Assembly (NCBI RefSeq): GCF_002844535.1
Contig: NZ_PJNH01000003.1
Span: 124,001 to 188,000, forward strand
Direction of reading: 5' to 3'
Length of the DNA stretch: 64,000 nt
DNA from: Halalkalibacillus sediminis
GTDB lineage: Bacteria; Bacillota; Bacilli; Bacillales; Alkalibacillaceae
This document shows, one piece after another, positions 18,003-26,534 of this stretch (position 1 is its first letter; every line of letters starts with the position of its first letter). A program made the translations under genes and the position numbers. Below the pieces are notes generated by a model. It was not told the origin of the DNA, ran no database searches, and saw nothing but the letters and a program-made list of their open reading frames with translations.

Positions 18003-18737
18003 ATGGATTACATATGGTTATTTATGATTGGTATAATTGCAACTACCTTAGGAACTCTAGCTGGGGGTGGTGGTTTGGTGAGCTTGCCCGCTATGTTATT
18101 GCTTGGGATGCCAGTTCACTCGGCGATTGGAGCAAACAAGATTTCTAATACATTCAGCTCTTTATCCAGTTTTATCATGATTTATCGAAGAAAAGGTGTG
18201 AGCCTTAAAGAAGGGCTAAAAATCATTCCGATCAGCCTAGCGGGTGGTGTTACAGGCGGATTGATCGCTTCCATGCTTGCAGAGGAAATATTGATGAAAA
18301 TCGCTATATTCTTGCTTATATTTGCTTTTATCATGTCTTTTGTGAGCAAGGCACCTTTTACTGGTAACGACCATTTCTATTTGAATAAACAAAGTGCCCC
18401 CTCCCTCTTCGGCATCGGCATTTATGACGGTGCATTCGGGCCAGGGCAAGGGACACTGATGCTTTACTTATTTTCTTATCTGAAAATCAGCTATTATAAG
18501 GCGGTTGGACTTGTGCGGGTCGCTACCTTCTCATCATGTTTTGGTGCTGCAATCAGTTACATAGCAACAGGCCAAATTATTTGGGGCTTGACCCTTGCAT
18601 TGCTCCTCGGCTCATTGACAGGAGCCCAAATCGGCGTACGGCTAGCCGGAATGATCAAAGTCTCATACGTAAAAGTGTTGCTACGTTTAGTTACAGCATC
18701 ATTAATCATACAAATGGTTGTTGATATGTTTTTTTAA
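18003..18737 (+). CDS. TauE/SafE-family sulfite/anion exporter
   Basis: A 244-residue integral membrane protein with about eight hydrophobic segments. The two internal repeats characteristic of the TauE/SafE family are visible, each with a conserved G-x-x-x-G rich segment (GTLAGGGGLVSLPAMLLLGMP near residue 18 and GIYDGAFGPGQGTLMLYL near residue 139). Members export sulfite, organosulfonates or related anions; the substrate here is unknown. AGAGG precedes the ATG. Its stop codon overlaps the stop of the convergent DinB-like gene. Confidence 0.9.
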   Translation: MDYIWLFMIGIIATTLGTLAGGGGLVSLPAMLLLGMPVHSAIGANKISNTFSSLSSFIMIYRRKGVSLKEGLKIIPISLAGGVTGGLIASMLAEEILMKIAIFLLIFAFIMSFVSKAPFTGNDHFYLNKQSAPSLFGIGIYDGAFGPGQGTLMLYLFSYLKISYYKAVGLVRVATFSSCFGAAISYIATGQIIWGLTLALLLGSLTGAQIGVRLAGMIKVSYVKVLLRLVTASLIIQMVVDMFF

Positions 18738-19204
18738 TTTTTTGCGAGGAACGCATCAATTTGTTTAAAGTGATGATCGTCGTGTCTAATCATAAATTCA
18801 AAATAGTCATAAATCGTGATCTTTTCATCTCTGATTTGAATTTCTTTATCGAAATCATCTTCATCTAGCTGATTCAACGTATCAATGAATCTCTTTCTGT
18901 GATCCTTGAATCGTTCGATGACCTCTTCTTGTCTATTTTCTCGAGCAAATTTTGCCGCTTCTTTATTACGTTCATCTGTTTCAAATCCTTTATCCGGAAA
19001 TGGTTCATCTGAGAAAAAATATGGAACACGCTTTTCCATTACTAGCTCATCCCAAGGCTTGAAGTGTGCGATCACTTCACCGACTGACCACTTGCCCTCA
19101 GACATAGGGCTATTCCATTCCTCGTTAGTCAATTTGTCGAGAGCATCAACATATTCTAACGTACGTTCATTGTGTTGTAAGACTGTATCTTTTTTAGAGA
19201 GCAT
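18734..19204 (-). CDS. DinB-superfamily four-helix protein
   Basis: A 156-residue protein with the DinB/YfiT-like pattern: an N-terminal helix, the WSVGEVIAHFKPWDELV segment (His in a metal-binding position), and a C-terminal FMIRHDDHHFKQIDAF segment supplying two more histidines. This three-His site usually binds a divalent metal; some members are thiol (bacillithiol) transferases, but function is unassigned. The frame is open to 19231, but AAAGGAGG eight bases before ATG 19204 marks the start. Confidence 0.87.
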   Translation of the reverse strand: MLSKKDTVLQHNERTLEYVDALDKLTNEEWNSPMSEGKWSVGEVIAHFKPWDELVMEKRVPYFFSDEPFPDKGFETDERNKEAAKFARENRQEEVIERFKDHRKRFIDTLNQLDEDDFDKEIQIRDEKITIYDYFEFMIRHDDHHFKQIDAFLAKN

Positions 19205-19280
19205 TAAGAAGTCCTCCTTTAGGGTATTCATTTATCATTACCCGCTCATCACTTATACTAGACATAAGGATGGTGATGGA

Positions 19281-19649
19281 ATGTCACAAGATTCGTTCGA
19301 GACAATCTTTGAAGAATTAAAAAGTTATCTGAAAAAGTATGAGGAACACTTGGTTGTTCAGCAAGATACTGATGAAGTTTATTACCTTGATTCAGAAAAG
19401 AAATTTCCTAAAAACAATAAACCATATTATTTCGGGTCTGTTCATATTAAAAAGAACTACGTAAGTTACTACCTTATGCCGGTTTATATGTTTCCTGACC
19501 TTTTAGAAGATATAACCCCTGAATTAAGAAAAAGAATGCAAGGTAAATCATGTTTCAATTTCAAAAAGTATGACGACACTCTTTTTAAAGAACTTGAAAA
19601 CCTTACAAGTCGCTCATTCAAGCGTTTCGAGGAAAAAGATCTCATATAA
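19281..19649 (+). CDS. Conserved small protein, DUF1801/YdhG-like
   Basis: A 122-residue soluble protein. The middle, VSYYLMPVYMFPDLLEDITPELRKRMQGKSCFNFKK, has the strand-helix-strand pattern of DUF1801/YdhG-like proteins, with the GKSCFNF end that I associate with this group. Function is not established. The frame runs back to 18906, but that part is antisense to the DinB-like gene; ATG 19281, preceded by AAGGA, is the sensible start. It is 12 bp from the Cse60-like gene and probably co-transcribed. Confidence 0.72.
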   Translation: MSQDSFETIFEELKSYLKKYEEHLVVQQDTDEVYYLDSEKKFPKNNKPYYFGSVHIKKNYVSYYLMPVYMFPDLLEDITPELRKRMQGKSCFNFKKYDDTLFKELENLTSRSFKRFEEKDLI

Positions 19650-19661
19650 GGGGTGGTTCAG

Positions 19662-19826
19662 ATGAAAGTGAAAATCATTCAGTCCTTTACTGGCGCAGCA
19701 AAGCTAGAAAAGAAAGTGAATGAATTCATCATCCAAAAAGGCGTGGAAGTAGTTGATATCCAATTTAGCACCAGTTTTTGGAGAGCTGAAGCGATGATCA
19801 TGTATCACAAAAAAGAGATTAATTAG
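19662..19826 (+). CDS. Cse60-like small sporulation-associated protein
   Basis: A 54-residue protein (MKVKIIQSFTGAAKLEKKVN...) preceded by AAGGGGTGG. The pattern of an N-terminal VK-strand, a helix with KLEKKVNEFI, the VEVVDIQFSTS strand and a closing AMIMYHK strand matches Cse60, a small protein made under sporulation control in B. subtilis, and related phage and Bacillus sporulation-annotated small proteins. The biochemical role is unknown. A sporulation-type promoter was not seen directly upstream. Confidence 0.72.
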   Translation: MKVKIIQSFTGAAKLEKKVNEFIIQKGVEVVDIQFSTSFWRAEAMIMYHKKEIN

Positions 19827-19949
19827 TTGGCATAGAGTGCATATATTTTTAGTGTGGTTATAGTTTGTTATGAGAAAATCTACACGCTGGTTGAGTTCAT
19901 TGTAGAGCTATATTATATAATTCAACCTAGGCTTTTTTAAGGAGGACTT

Positions 19950-20327
19950 ATGATGGGAATTTTTGACGGAATGATGAATAATGCTTCAGAAGTGGACGCC
20001 AAGAAAGTGGAACAAGAATTAAGTGATCTACTAGCTTCGTCTGAAGAGGTCGAACATGCGTATAAACTTGTACGCGACTTATTTGTCTTTACTAACAAAC
20101 GACTGATATTGGTAGATAAACAAGGTGTCACTGGCAAAAAAACTGAGTACCATTCAATCCCTTACCAAAATATCGCCCACTTCTCAGTCGAAACGGCAGG
20201 TACGTTCGACCTAGATGCTGAGCTGAAAATTTGGGTCTCAGGAAGTTCAACCCCGATCGAGAAGACCTTCAACAAACAACTTAACATATACAAAGTGCAA
20301 GCTGTATTAGCTGAATACGTCTGTTAA
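19950..20327 (+). CDS. PH-domain protein (YvbH/bPH-like)
   Basis: A 125-residue protein consisting of a short helical start and one bacterial pleckstrin-homology domain: FVFTNKRLILVDKQGVTGKKTEYHSIPY and FDLDAELKIWVSGSS are its diagnostic strands. Ligands of such bacterial PH domains are unknown. AAGGAGG lies upstream of two adjacent ATGs (19950 and 19953); the second has the better spacing. A TTGAGT/TATATA promoter-like pair precedes it. A terminator and a tandem repeat array follow. Confidence 0.88.
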   Translation: MMGIFDGMMNNASEVDAKKVEQELSDLLASSEEVEHAYKLVRDLFVFTNKRLILVDKQGVTGKKTEYHSIPYQNIAHFSVETAGTFDLDAELKIWVSGSSTPIEKTFNKQLNIYKVQAVLAEYVC

Positions 20328-20364
20328 ATTTCTTTTAACCCTTAATCAAAAATGAAAGTGGTAA

Positions 20365-20423
20365 AATCCGAGCTTATTATTCGAAATTTCGTACATGATT
20401 TCGAGAAAGTTCGGGTTTTTTAA
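20365..20423 (+). terminator. Long hairpin terminator after the PH-domain gene
   Basis: AATCCGA...TTCGAAAT pairs with ATTTCGA...GTTCGGGTT, followed by TTTTTT. The stem is long and imperfect. Confidence 0.7.
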
Positions 20424-20486
20424 ATTGTCGTTTATTTATGAGGTTCTCCAACTATCAGGATCAAGTAATTGAGATCAGGTTGTGGT

Positions 20487-20570
20487 TTATGACTAGTAGT
20501 TCCATGGTTACGACTAGTAACTCTTCGTTTACGACTAGTAACCCCTCGTTTTTGTCTAGTATTTGGATTC
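20487..20570. repeat. 21-bp intergenic tandem repeat array (four units plus remnant)
   Basis: Four consecutive 21-bp units begin at 20487, 20508, 20529 and 20550. The middle two are near-identical (TTACGACTAGTAAC-C-TCGT); the outer two are degenerate but keep the CTAGT core in register. A fifth CTAG lies 19 bp after the fourth. The array sits between the PH-domain terminator and the DUF488 gene. Confidence 0.85.
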
Positions 20571-20614
20571 ATCACTAGGTTTAGCGGGTACGCAATCTAT
20601 AAGGAGGTTCCCAT

Positions 20615-20962
20615 ATGAATATCCAACTTAAAAGAATTTATGAAAAAGCCAACAAAAATGATGGCCAGCGTGTGCTTGTTGACGGAGTTTGGCCGAGGGG
20701 TGTCTCAAAAGAGGATGCTCACCTAGATAAATGGTTGAAGGAAATCGCACCAAGTAAAGACCTCAGACAATGGTTTGGTCATGATCCTGATAAGTTCAAT
20801 GACTTCAAGAAAAAGTACAAAGAAGAATTAAAGGAAGATCAACGGAAAGAAGCTTTCAATGAATTGAAGGGTATGGCGAATAAAAAGAAGTTGACTATTC
20901 TGTTTGCTACAAAGGAAGAAGATTATAATCATGCCCAAGTTTTGAAAAATCTATTAAAATAG
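20615..20962 (+). CDS. DUF488-family protein (YeaO-like)
   Basis: A 115-residue cytosolic protein with the hallmark segments of the DUF488/YeaO group: VLVDGVWPRGVSKEDAHLDKWLKEIAPS and LRQWFGHDPDKFNDFKKKY, then a C-terminal LTILFATKEEDYNHAQVL. Function is unknown; members sometimes lie near metal or stress genes, and here a copper-binding-type gene follows 69 bp downstream. AAGGAGG precedes the ATG. Confidence 0.9.
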   Translation: MNIQLKRIYEKANKNDGQRVLVDGVWPRGVSKEDAHLDKWLKEIAPSKDLRQWFGHDPDKFNDFKKKYKEELKEDQRKEAFNELKGMANKKKLTILFATKEEDYNHAQVLKNLLK

Positions 20963-21031
20963 TCATAAGATGTTTATAAAAAATTCAACTTGGCAATTTA
21001 TTATACTAACAATACAAAGGAGTGATGATTC

Positions 21032-21358
21032 ATGTCTAAACACGAAAACCAATCATTGATTTCAGCATTACACGACTGCATGGCCGCATGTAACCATTGT
21101 TATGATTCATGCTTGAAAGAAGATGACGTCAAGATGATGGCAGAATGTATTCGCCTTGACCGTGAGTGCGCAGATATTTGCGGATTTTTTGAACAAGCTT
21201 TACTTAGAGATACTCCATTCAAAGCGGAGCTGGCTAAAGTTTGTGCCGAAATTTGTGAGGCATGTGGTAAAGAATGTGAAAAACATGATCATGACCACTG
21301 CCAAGAATGTGCGAAAGCATGCTTCAATTGCGCTAAAGAATGCAGAAAAGTGGCATAA
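21032..21358 (+). CDS. Cys-rich four-helix-bundle copper-binding protein (DUF326/Csp-like)
   Basis: A 108-residue protein with 16 cysteines arranged as C-x3-C, C-x2-C and C-x6-C pairs along four predicted helices (for example DCMAACNHCYDSC, ECIRLDRECADIC, KVCAEICEACGKEC, CQECAKACFNCAKEC). This is the DUF326 pattern of copper storage proteins such as Csp3 and B. subtilis YhjQ, which load many Cu(I) ions inside the bundle. There is no signal peptide, so it would act in the cytosol. A His-rich turn (KHDHDHCQ) may help metal entry. AAAGGAG precedes the ATG. Confidence 0.93.
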   Translation: MSKHENQSLISALHDCMAACNHCYDSCLKEDDVKMMAECIRLDRECADICGFFEQALLRDTPFKAELAKVCAEICEACGKECEKHDHDHCQECAKACFNCAKECRKVA

Positions 21359-21363
21359 GACCA

Positions 21364-21397
21364 AGAAAAGAGGAAGCCTTATCTGGCTTCCTCTTTC
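21364..21397. terminator. Bidirectional terminator between the Cys-rich and GGDEF genes
   Basis: GAGGAAGCC (21369-21378 region) pairs with GGCTTCCTC around TTATCT, with an A run on the left and TTTCTT on the right. It overlaps the last codons of the convergent minus-strand cyclase gene. Confidence 0.8.
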
Positions 21398-22812
21398 TTA
21401 TGCTCATACCACTGGAAAGTATTTTTCCCATCATCTTTTGCTTTATATAATGCAATGTCTGCCTTTCTGATCAAGGTTTCGGTATCTTCCCCATCATCAG
21501 GATATACAGCTATTCCGACACTCATGGTGACATGGAAAACTTCTCCTTGTAACTTCCATGGTTCACTTGTTGTTTCAAGAATGCGATTGATTACACACAG
21601 AATGTCACTTTCTTCTTCCACGTTTCTCAAGATCACCGTGAATTCATCGCCACCAATTCTTGCAATCACATCGGTTTCACGAATACAATTCTTAAGACGT
21701 TTAGCAAGATAGATTAAAAACTCATCTCCCGCACTGTGCCCCAGCTGGTCATTGATTTTTTTGAAATTATCACAATCAAGATATAAAAGTGCCAATTTTT
21801 TCCCTTTACTATTCGTACTAGTAATCTCTTGATCTAATACGGTTTGCAAATATCTTCTGTTGGGTAGTCCAGTCAACGGGTCATTATTAGCTAAATAATG
21901 CGCGCGTTCTTCCGCTTCTTTACGATCAGAAATATCTAGTAAAACGCCCTCTATATGAGTTAAATTTCCATTCTGATCCCATACCAGGACTGTACGATCG
22001 TCTATCCATCGAATATCGCCATCCTTAGTAAAAATGCGATACTCTTGTTGGTAGTTCGTTTCTCTATTTTGAATATGTTCATTTACTTCTTTTTGGACTC
22101 GACCTAAGTCGATCGGGTGAAGAATTGAAGCATAATTGATTTGATCTTCTAAAAACTCTTTAGGTGAATATCCAAATTGAACGATATTATTCGAAATATA
22201 TTCAACTGGCCAATTTTTATCAACCTTCCAGCGAACCACGACAACTGGACTATTTTCAATCACTGTATTCGAAAGACGAAGTTGATTTTCTTCTTGTTTC
22301 CGTTCAATGATCAACTTAGCCAAATTAGCAAATGTCTCAAGGATTTCAAATTCTTGATCCAATTTAACGTTTTTATTTTTTGAATAGAAAGCCATCGTCC
22401 CAAGTAGCTTATTCTTCGATGAAATTATTGGAATCGAGGAGCATGAACTCAGATGATACTTTTCAGCAATCTCCCTGAAATCTTCCCATAAAGGATCACT
22501 CGATGTATCTTCCACAACTACTTTTTGGCGGTGAAACGCAGCAGTTCCGCATGAGCCAGCTTTCGGCCCTGGTTTCAATCCATCTACGGTATCCAAAAAG
22601 TCCTGAGGAAGGCTTGGTCCAATTCCCATTCCTAGAATCTCATTTTCCTCATCAAATAAAAGGATGGACGATTGAATATCGGGAATGACGTAATCCACTG
22701 TATTCGTTAAATGTTCAAGAATGTCTTGCAAAGAATAAGTACCTAATGCAATCATCTCAATCATTTTACTTTGTTCCTTTAGCACCACATTCAACTCAGT
22801 CTGTTGTCCCAT
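21379..22812 (-). CDS. Soluble GAF-PAS-GGDEF diguanylate cyclase
   Basis: A 477-residue cytosolic signalling protein. Domains in order: GAF (about residues 20-170, with GLKPGPKAGSCGTAAFH), PAS/PAC (about 180-300, VEYISNNIVQFGYSP ... HIEGVLLDISDRKEAE), and GGDEF (about 310-470). The active loop GGDEF (residues 387-391) is intact and the inhibitory RxxD site is present as RETD five residues before it, so c-di-GMP feedback is expected. No EAL domain follows. No membrane segment was seen. Signals sensed by the GAF and PAS domains are unknown. It is the second cyclase gene in this window. Confidence 0.93.
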   Translation of the reverse strand: MGQQTELNVVLKEQSKMIEMIALGTYSLQDILEHLTNTVDYVIPDIQSSILLFDEENEILGMGIGPSLPQDFLDTVDGLKPGPKAGSCGTAAFHRQKVVVEDTSSDPLWEDFREIAEKYHLSSCSSIPIISSKNKLLGTMAFYSKNKNVKLDQEFEILETFANLAKLIIERKQEENQLRLSNTVIENSPVVVVRWKVDKNWPVEYISNNIVQFGYSPKEFLEDQINYASILHPIDLGRVQKEVNEHIQNRETNYQQEYRIFTKDGDIRWIDDRTVLVWDQNGNLTHIEGVLLDISDRKEAEERAHYLANNDPLTGLPNRRYLQTVLDQEITSTNSKGKKLALLYLDCDNFKKINDQLGHSAGDEFLIYLAKRLKNCIRETDVIARIGGDEFTVILRNVEEESDILCVINRILETTSEPWKLQGEVFHVTMSVGIAVYPDDGEDTETLIRKADIALYKAKDDGKNTFQWYEHKKEEAR

Positions 22813-22946
22813 TATCCATCACCCACTTCTCTTTTTGTGGTATAAAAGTCCCAAAATCACTCTAACTATAACATATATACCCCAAAATTTCGCTTTAACG
22901 TATTAAATAAAAAATATTTTATATTTTTTTCTTTTCTGTACAAAAA

Positions 22947-24137
22947 TCAATGGTGCTGTTGCCATTTCGTCAGTGGGTAAATTATTAAACTTTGAACAAC
23001 CAAAGATAAAATGATAACGCCAATTGTCAGCGAAAAAATCAGCTCTGCTTCTCCACTATATTGATCTTTGAAACCTAATAACAACGCAATAGACATCGTT
23101 CCCTTAATTCCTGCCCACGTCATCAGGTTTATATTTTTTAAACTGAACTCATGTCTCCATTTAGGAATAGCTTGAAAGACACCATACAGAACTAAGAATC
23201 TTACAACTAAAGTCAATAGAAAAAGAACGCCAATTGCCCAAAGGTGGTTCCATTTCAGCAAATCCATCGCCTCTATTCCCATCACGATGAACAAGATAGA
23301 TAGTAATACAGGATTCACTACCTCCCAAAAACCATCTAAATAATTACGGTATTTCTCTTCATTCTCTAAGTCTTGAATCTCATAAGAGAATAGTAAGCCC
23401 GCAGCAACCGTGGCAAGAACACCAGATACCCCAAAATGCTCTGCTACCAAGAATGCACCATAAGCCATGACGACACTTACCATTACCTGGTATTCCTCAT
23501 GGTGGGTGACATGGATGATCTTACTTACGGTGTAGCCGATGACTAACCCGATGGCTAAGCCTCCAAAAGCTACTAGGGCAAACTCCTTAAAGAAAGTCAG
23601 AATTGCAAAGTTTTGTTCATTTGTATAAATGCCTGCTACTACAGTAAAAAGTACCACACTTGTCCCATCATTGAACATCGATTCACCTTCGACAATATCA
23701 GCAAGCTGAGCCTTGTCAGTCGACTTTTTCAAGATATTGACGACGGAAACAGGGTCTGTCGGAGTCAATATCGATGCAATTAGTAGCGTTCCAATAAACC
23801 CAATCGATAAGGCGATTCCTATTGTTGCCGCCATAGCCCCAGCTAAAAGAAACGCAGTCAATAGCATTCCTACCGTAGCTAACGCTGTAAAAACTCCAAA
23901 ATATTTCTTGAAATCTTTTAGTGGAAACTGATAAGCAGAAACAAACAGAATGGCTGGAAGGAACCACTCAAAAATAATTTTTTTAGTCAATTCCGCTTCT
24001 GCATAGAAAGGAATAAACGAAAGGGCTATTCCTAACGTCAATAAAATAATCGGGACCGGAAAGTATTCCTTCCTCTTATCGATTGCGTATATGATGAATC
24101 CAATCGCAACAAAGGTTATAAGATGATAGGCATTCAT
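22947..24137 (-). CDS. Na+(K+)/H+ antiporter, CPA1/NhaP type
   Basis: A 396-residue membrane protein with 12 or so hydrophobic helices. The CPA1 signature is clear: SILTPTDPVSVVNIL with the conserved Asp, followed by VEGESMFNDGTSVVLF with the Asp involved in ion exchange. There is no C-terminal regulatory domain. It is likely to extrude Na+ in exchange for protons; ion choice is inferred from family. AGGAGG precedes the ATG, and the downstream DUF456 gene lies 31 bp upstream on the same strand. Confidence 0.92.
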   Translation of the reverse strand: MNAYHLITFVAIGFIIYAIDKRKEYFPVPIILLTLGIALSFIPFYAEAELTKKIIFEWFLPAILFVSAYQFPLKDFKKYFGVFTALATVGMLLTAFLLAGAMAATIGIALSIGFIGTLLIASILTPTDPVSVVNILKKSTDKAQLADIVEGESMFNDGTSVVLFTVVAGIYTNEQNFAILTFFKEFALVAFGGLAIGLVIGYTVSKIIHVTHHEEYQVMVSVVMAYGAFLVAEHFGVSGVLATVAAGLLFSYEIQDLENEEKYRNYLDGFWEVVNPVLLSILFIVMGIEAMDLLKWNHLWAIGVLFLLTLVVRFLVLYGVFQAIPKWRHEFSLKNINLMTWAGIKGTMSIALLLGFKDQYSGEAELIFSLTIGVIILSLVVQSLIIYPLTKWQQHH

Positions 24138-24168
24138 TTATACGACCTCCTACCAGTCTATTCTTGAG

Positions 24169-24651
24169 TTAAAAAATAACGACAACCAAGAACCAAATAA
24201 CCATCACGAGGGTGATGATGAATTTGGCCACTGAACCACTCAGGAAACCGAGCAAAGAACCTATGGATGCTCTTCCAGCATCATAGAGAGTCCTTTTTTG
24301 AAGTAACTCAGTGATGAATACAGCTACAAATGGTAGTACCAGTATTCCAAACGGAGGTATGATGAATGAACCGAAAATTACCGCAATCGCAGCGACCCAT
24401 TCCCCTTTTTTAGAACCTCCGAACCGTTTAACAAAATAACTATTCGCAATCACATCTGCGATTATGAGTATCGCTGTCAAAATAATCATGGAAGTCCAGA
24501 AAACCCATGTGAGCTCACCGGAGTCGATGAAGAAGTGATAAACCAAGAAACCACCCCATAAAACAACTGGAGCAGGAATAATCGGATATATGATTCCAAT
24601 AAAACTTAAAATAAATAGCGCAATCACTACTAACCATAAAATGAAATCCAT
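24169..24651 (-). CDS. DUF456 membrane protein
   Basis: A 160-residue integral membrane protein with five hydrophobic segments. The pattern YPIIPAPVVLWGGFLVYHFF, DVIANSYFVKRFGGSKKGEWVA and the glycine-rich IFGSFIIPPFGILVLPF is characteristic of DUF456 (YqgC-like). Function unknown. AAAGGAG precedes the ATG. It is flanked by the ASCH gene upstream and the antiporter gene downstream on the same strand and may share their transcript. Confidence 0.9.
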   Translation of the reverse strand: MDFILWLVVIALFILSFIGIIYPIIPAPVVLWGGFLVYHFFIDSGELTWVFWTSMIILTAILIIADVIANSYFVKRFGGSKKGEWVAAIAVIFGSFIIPPFGILVLPFVAVFITELLQKRTLYDAGRASIGSLLGFLSGSVAKFIITLVMVIWFLVVVIF

Positions 24652-24663
24652 AACTTGTCTCCT

Positions 24664-25008
24664 TTATTGAATAAGCTTAACTTGAATTGCCAACGTCCCC
24701 CACTTTTTCTCTTGTTCAGGGGTATAAATATGATAAGTACTTTTAACCATCTCTTCTATCGTCTTACCCTCTGCTCCTAAATCTGAAGCAGGAAAATTTG
24801 AATACATTTCGTGAAAACTTGAGTAAGAGACCATTGCTGTGACTTCTACTTTTATTTGTTCAGTCTCCTCTGGCACCTTGGTGAAAGTGATTGTATCACC
24901 AACACTAATCTTCCTTCTTTTTTCGTCATTCAAACGAACTTCTATCTTTTTATTTCCCGATTTGATTGCTTCCATCGGTTCTTCATATAATCCCATATGA
25001 TGATTCAT
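24664..25008 (-). CDS. ASCH-domain RNA-binding-like protein
   Basis: A 114-residue protein with the ASCH/PUA-like beta-barrel pattern: MGLYEEPMEAIKSGNKKIEVRLNDEKRRKISVGDTITF at the start and AIQVKLI at the end. ASCH proteins are thought to bind RNA, and some are ribonucleases or N4-acetylcytidine hydrolases; no reaction is assigned. AGAGGGG lies before the ATG. The downstream DUF456 gene begins 12 bp after its stop. Confidence 0.88.
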   Translation of the reverse strand: MNHHMGLYEEPMEAIKSGNKKIEVRLNDEKRRKISVGDTITFTKVPEETEQIKVEVTAMVSYSSFHEMYSNFPASDLGAEGKTIEEMVKSTYHIYTPEQEKKWGTLAIQVKLIQ

Positions 25009-25053
25009 GTGACCCCTCTTTTCTTATTACGAATATGGTTGTTCATCCCACGG

Positions 25054-25578
25054 TTATAGTTGACCGACCACATGACGCTTTTCGTTATTTTTAATCGCAT
25101 CTATAACCCCTGTTGATATCTCTTTATGGGTCAACCAGCGAGTAGAATTTCCTTTTTTAATAAACCCTAATTGAACTTGATGGTATCTACCATTCAAAGG
25201 TCGCTTAACTGTTTGATCAATTTCGTCTAAATCCGTACTACTACCTAGCACATGAAAAAGGCTCCATTTTTTATCCTTATGTAAGCATTCTATGATTATA
25301 TTTAACGCCTGTGGAGCATCAGAATGAATCCACGCAATCACTAAATCATACCCACCATTGTCTTCAATGGAGTGAGAGATAGTACTTTTTAGTTCCGTAT
25401 CTTTTTTATAATCGACTAAGAGTGGCTCTATGAGTTTGGGGTGTTCAGCTAGTTGAATCAACTTGTCCATCTTCTCATGACTTCTTCCAATTACAGAGAC
25501 CCGGTAACCTTGATGATGTAACCATATAGTGGCCTCCTTCAACATCCCCGTACCACCGACTACCAGTGCACGTTTCAA
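25054..25578 (-). CDS. Short Rossmann-fold NAD(P)-binding protein
   Basis: A 174-residue protein that starts with the dinucleotide-binding loop VVGGTGMLKEATIWL, followed by a second strand with the basic RSHEK typical of NADP binding. The YxxxK catalytic pair of classical short-chain dehydrogenases is not evident (GRYHQVQLGF is the nearest stretch), so enzymatic activity is uncertain. The start is TTG at 25578 with GGGAGG at 8 bp. A 46-bp gap separates it from the ASCH gene. Confidence 0.78.
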   Translation of the reverse strand: MKRALVVGGTGMLKEATIWLHHQGYRVSVIGRSHEKMDKLIQLAEHPKLIEPLLVDYKKDTELKSTISHSIEDNGGYDLVIAWIHSDAPQALNIIIECLHKDKKWSLFHVLGSSTDLDEIDQTVKRPLNGRYHQVQLGFIKKGNSTRWLTHKEISTGVIDAIKNNEKRHVVGQL

Positions 25579-25770
25579 TTTCGAAACCTCCCATTATCAA
25601 AAATGTATATATTGAATTGCTATGAATATGAGTCCGACCAACGAGGAGAATATATCTATTAATCTAAAAACCTCCGGAAGCGTTATCCATTTTGAGAAAA
25701 AAATTACTTGATAACTCTTCACTATTTCTCTTCAACCGACAACACTTCCTTCTTTAATTTTCATTTTACC

Positions 25771-25809
25771 AAAAGAAAAAACAAAGGAACCTGTCATGCA
25801 AGTTCCTTT
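25771..25809 (-). terminator. Terminator of the DPBB-protein gene
   Basis: On the minus strand, AAAGGAAC pairs with GTTCCTTT (25802-25809 with 25783-25790) around a TTGCATGACAG loop, followed by a T-rich tract. It directly follows the minus-strand gene stop. Confidence 0.82.
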
Positions 25810-25810
25810 G

Positions 25811-26401
25811 CTAACTTTCTACTTCATTCAAGTCGAATGAAATCACTCGGTTCGTTTGGGGGTTATAAATGACATTTCCTCTTACCTTGATTCTCTCTTG
25901 CGGTGAAGCTAATGTGAATTCATAACTTTCCTTTACCCTGTTAGAGGCTACTTCCTCCCTACCAAGAAATTGATAATCTACTACTCGATACATTGGATAT
26001 GCAACTTGTGCCACTTCTACTAGATATCTACCGAATTGCTCTTGCTCTAGTTCAGGTGAAGGAGTGATCATCACGTTAATGATGCCCATATCGGGATTGG
26101 CACCCAAAGCTTCAAAAGCCTTTTGATGTAAATTGATTTTGTTTGGTGGATAGCCTGGAACAGTATCTACAACTTCAACCAATACCTCTCGCCCCGTTTG
26201 GGGGTAATCGACTTTTAACGTTTGCCCACAGGTGTAAAGGCTATTTGGACTGACAGCTACCGTCAGGAATTCATTATCTGACCATGGAATATTACATTGA
26301 GTCACTGATCCGCCCGTCGTCCATGAAGCCTGACCTCTTATTGGTTGCTGTCTCCAATCATAGTTTGTTCTCGGATTATAATACTGATATGGAAAATACA
26401 T
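25811..26401 (-). CDS. RlpA-like double-psi beta-barrel protein with DUF3889-type C-terminus
   Basis: A 196-residue protein. Residues 25-120 look like a double-psi beta-barrel (GQASWTTGG..., VAVSPNSLYTCGQTLKV, VEVVDTVPGYPPNKINLHQKAFEAL), the fold of RlpA and expansin-like cell-wall proteins. Residues 125-195 (YLVEVAQVAYPMYRVVDYQFLGREEV and the beta-rich end) match the DUF3889 pattern found in Bacillus proteins. There is no obvious signal peptide; the N-terminus is Tyr/Asn/Gln-rich as in spore-surface proteins. AGGAGG precedes the ATG. Role in the cell envelope is inferred. Confidence 0.78.
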   Translation of the reverse strand: MYFPYQYYNPRTNYDWRQQPIRGQASWTTGGSVTQCNIPWSDNEFLTVAVSPNSLYTCGQTLKVDYPQTGREVLVEVVDTVPGYPPNKINLHQKAFEALGANPDMGIINVMITPSPELEQEQFGRYLVEVAQVAYPMYRVVDYQFLGREEVASNRVKESYEFTLASPQERIKVRGNVIYNPQTNRVISFDLNEVES

Positions 26402-26534
26402 TTTTTCCTCCTATGAATCTTTTCTCATATAGCCTATGCCTATTTAAAAAAGCATGTGCGTCTCCATAATTTTTTGACGTTCTAGTGAACAAATATCATT
26501 AAGGGTCACTTTCGTTTTATGAAAAGGGTTTGCG

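Noticed and set aside
18906-19280. Upstream extension of the DUF1801-like frame
   Set aside because: It is antisense to the DinB-like gene and lacks a ribosome binding site; ATG 19281 is the real start.
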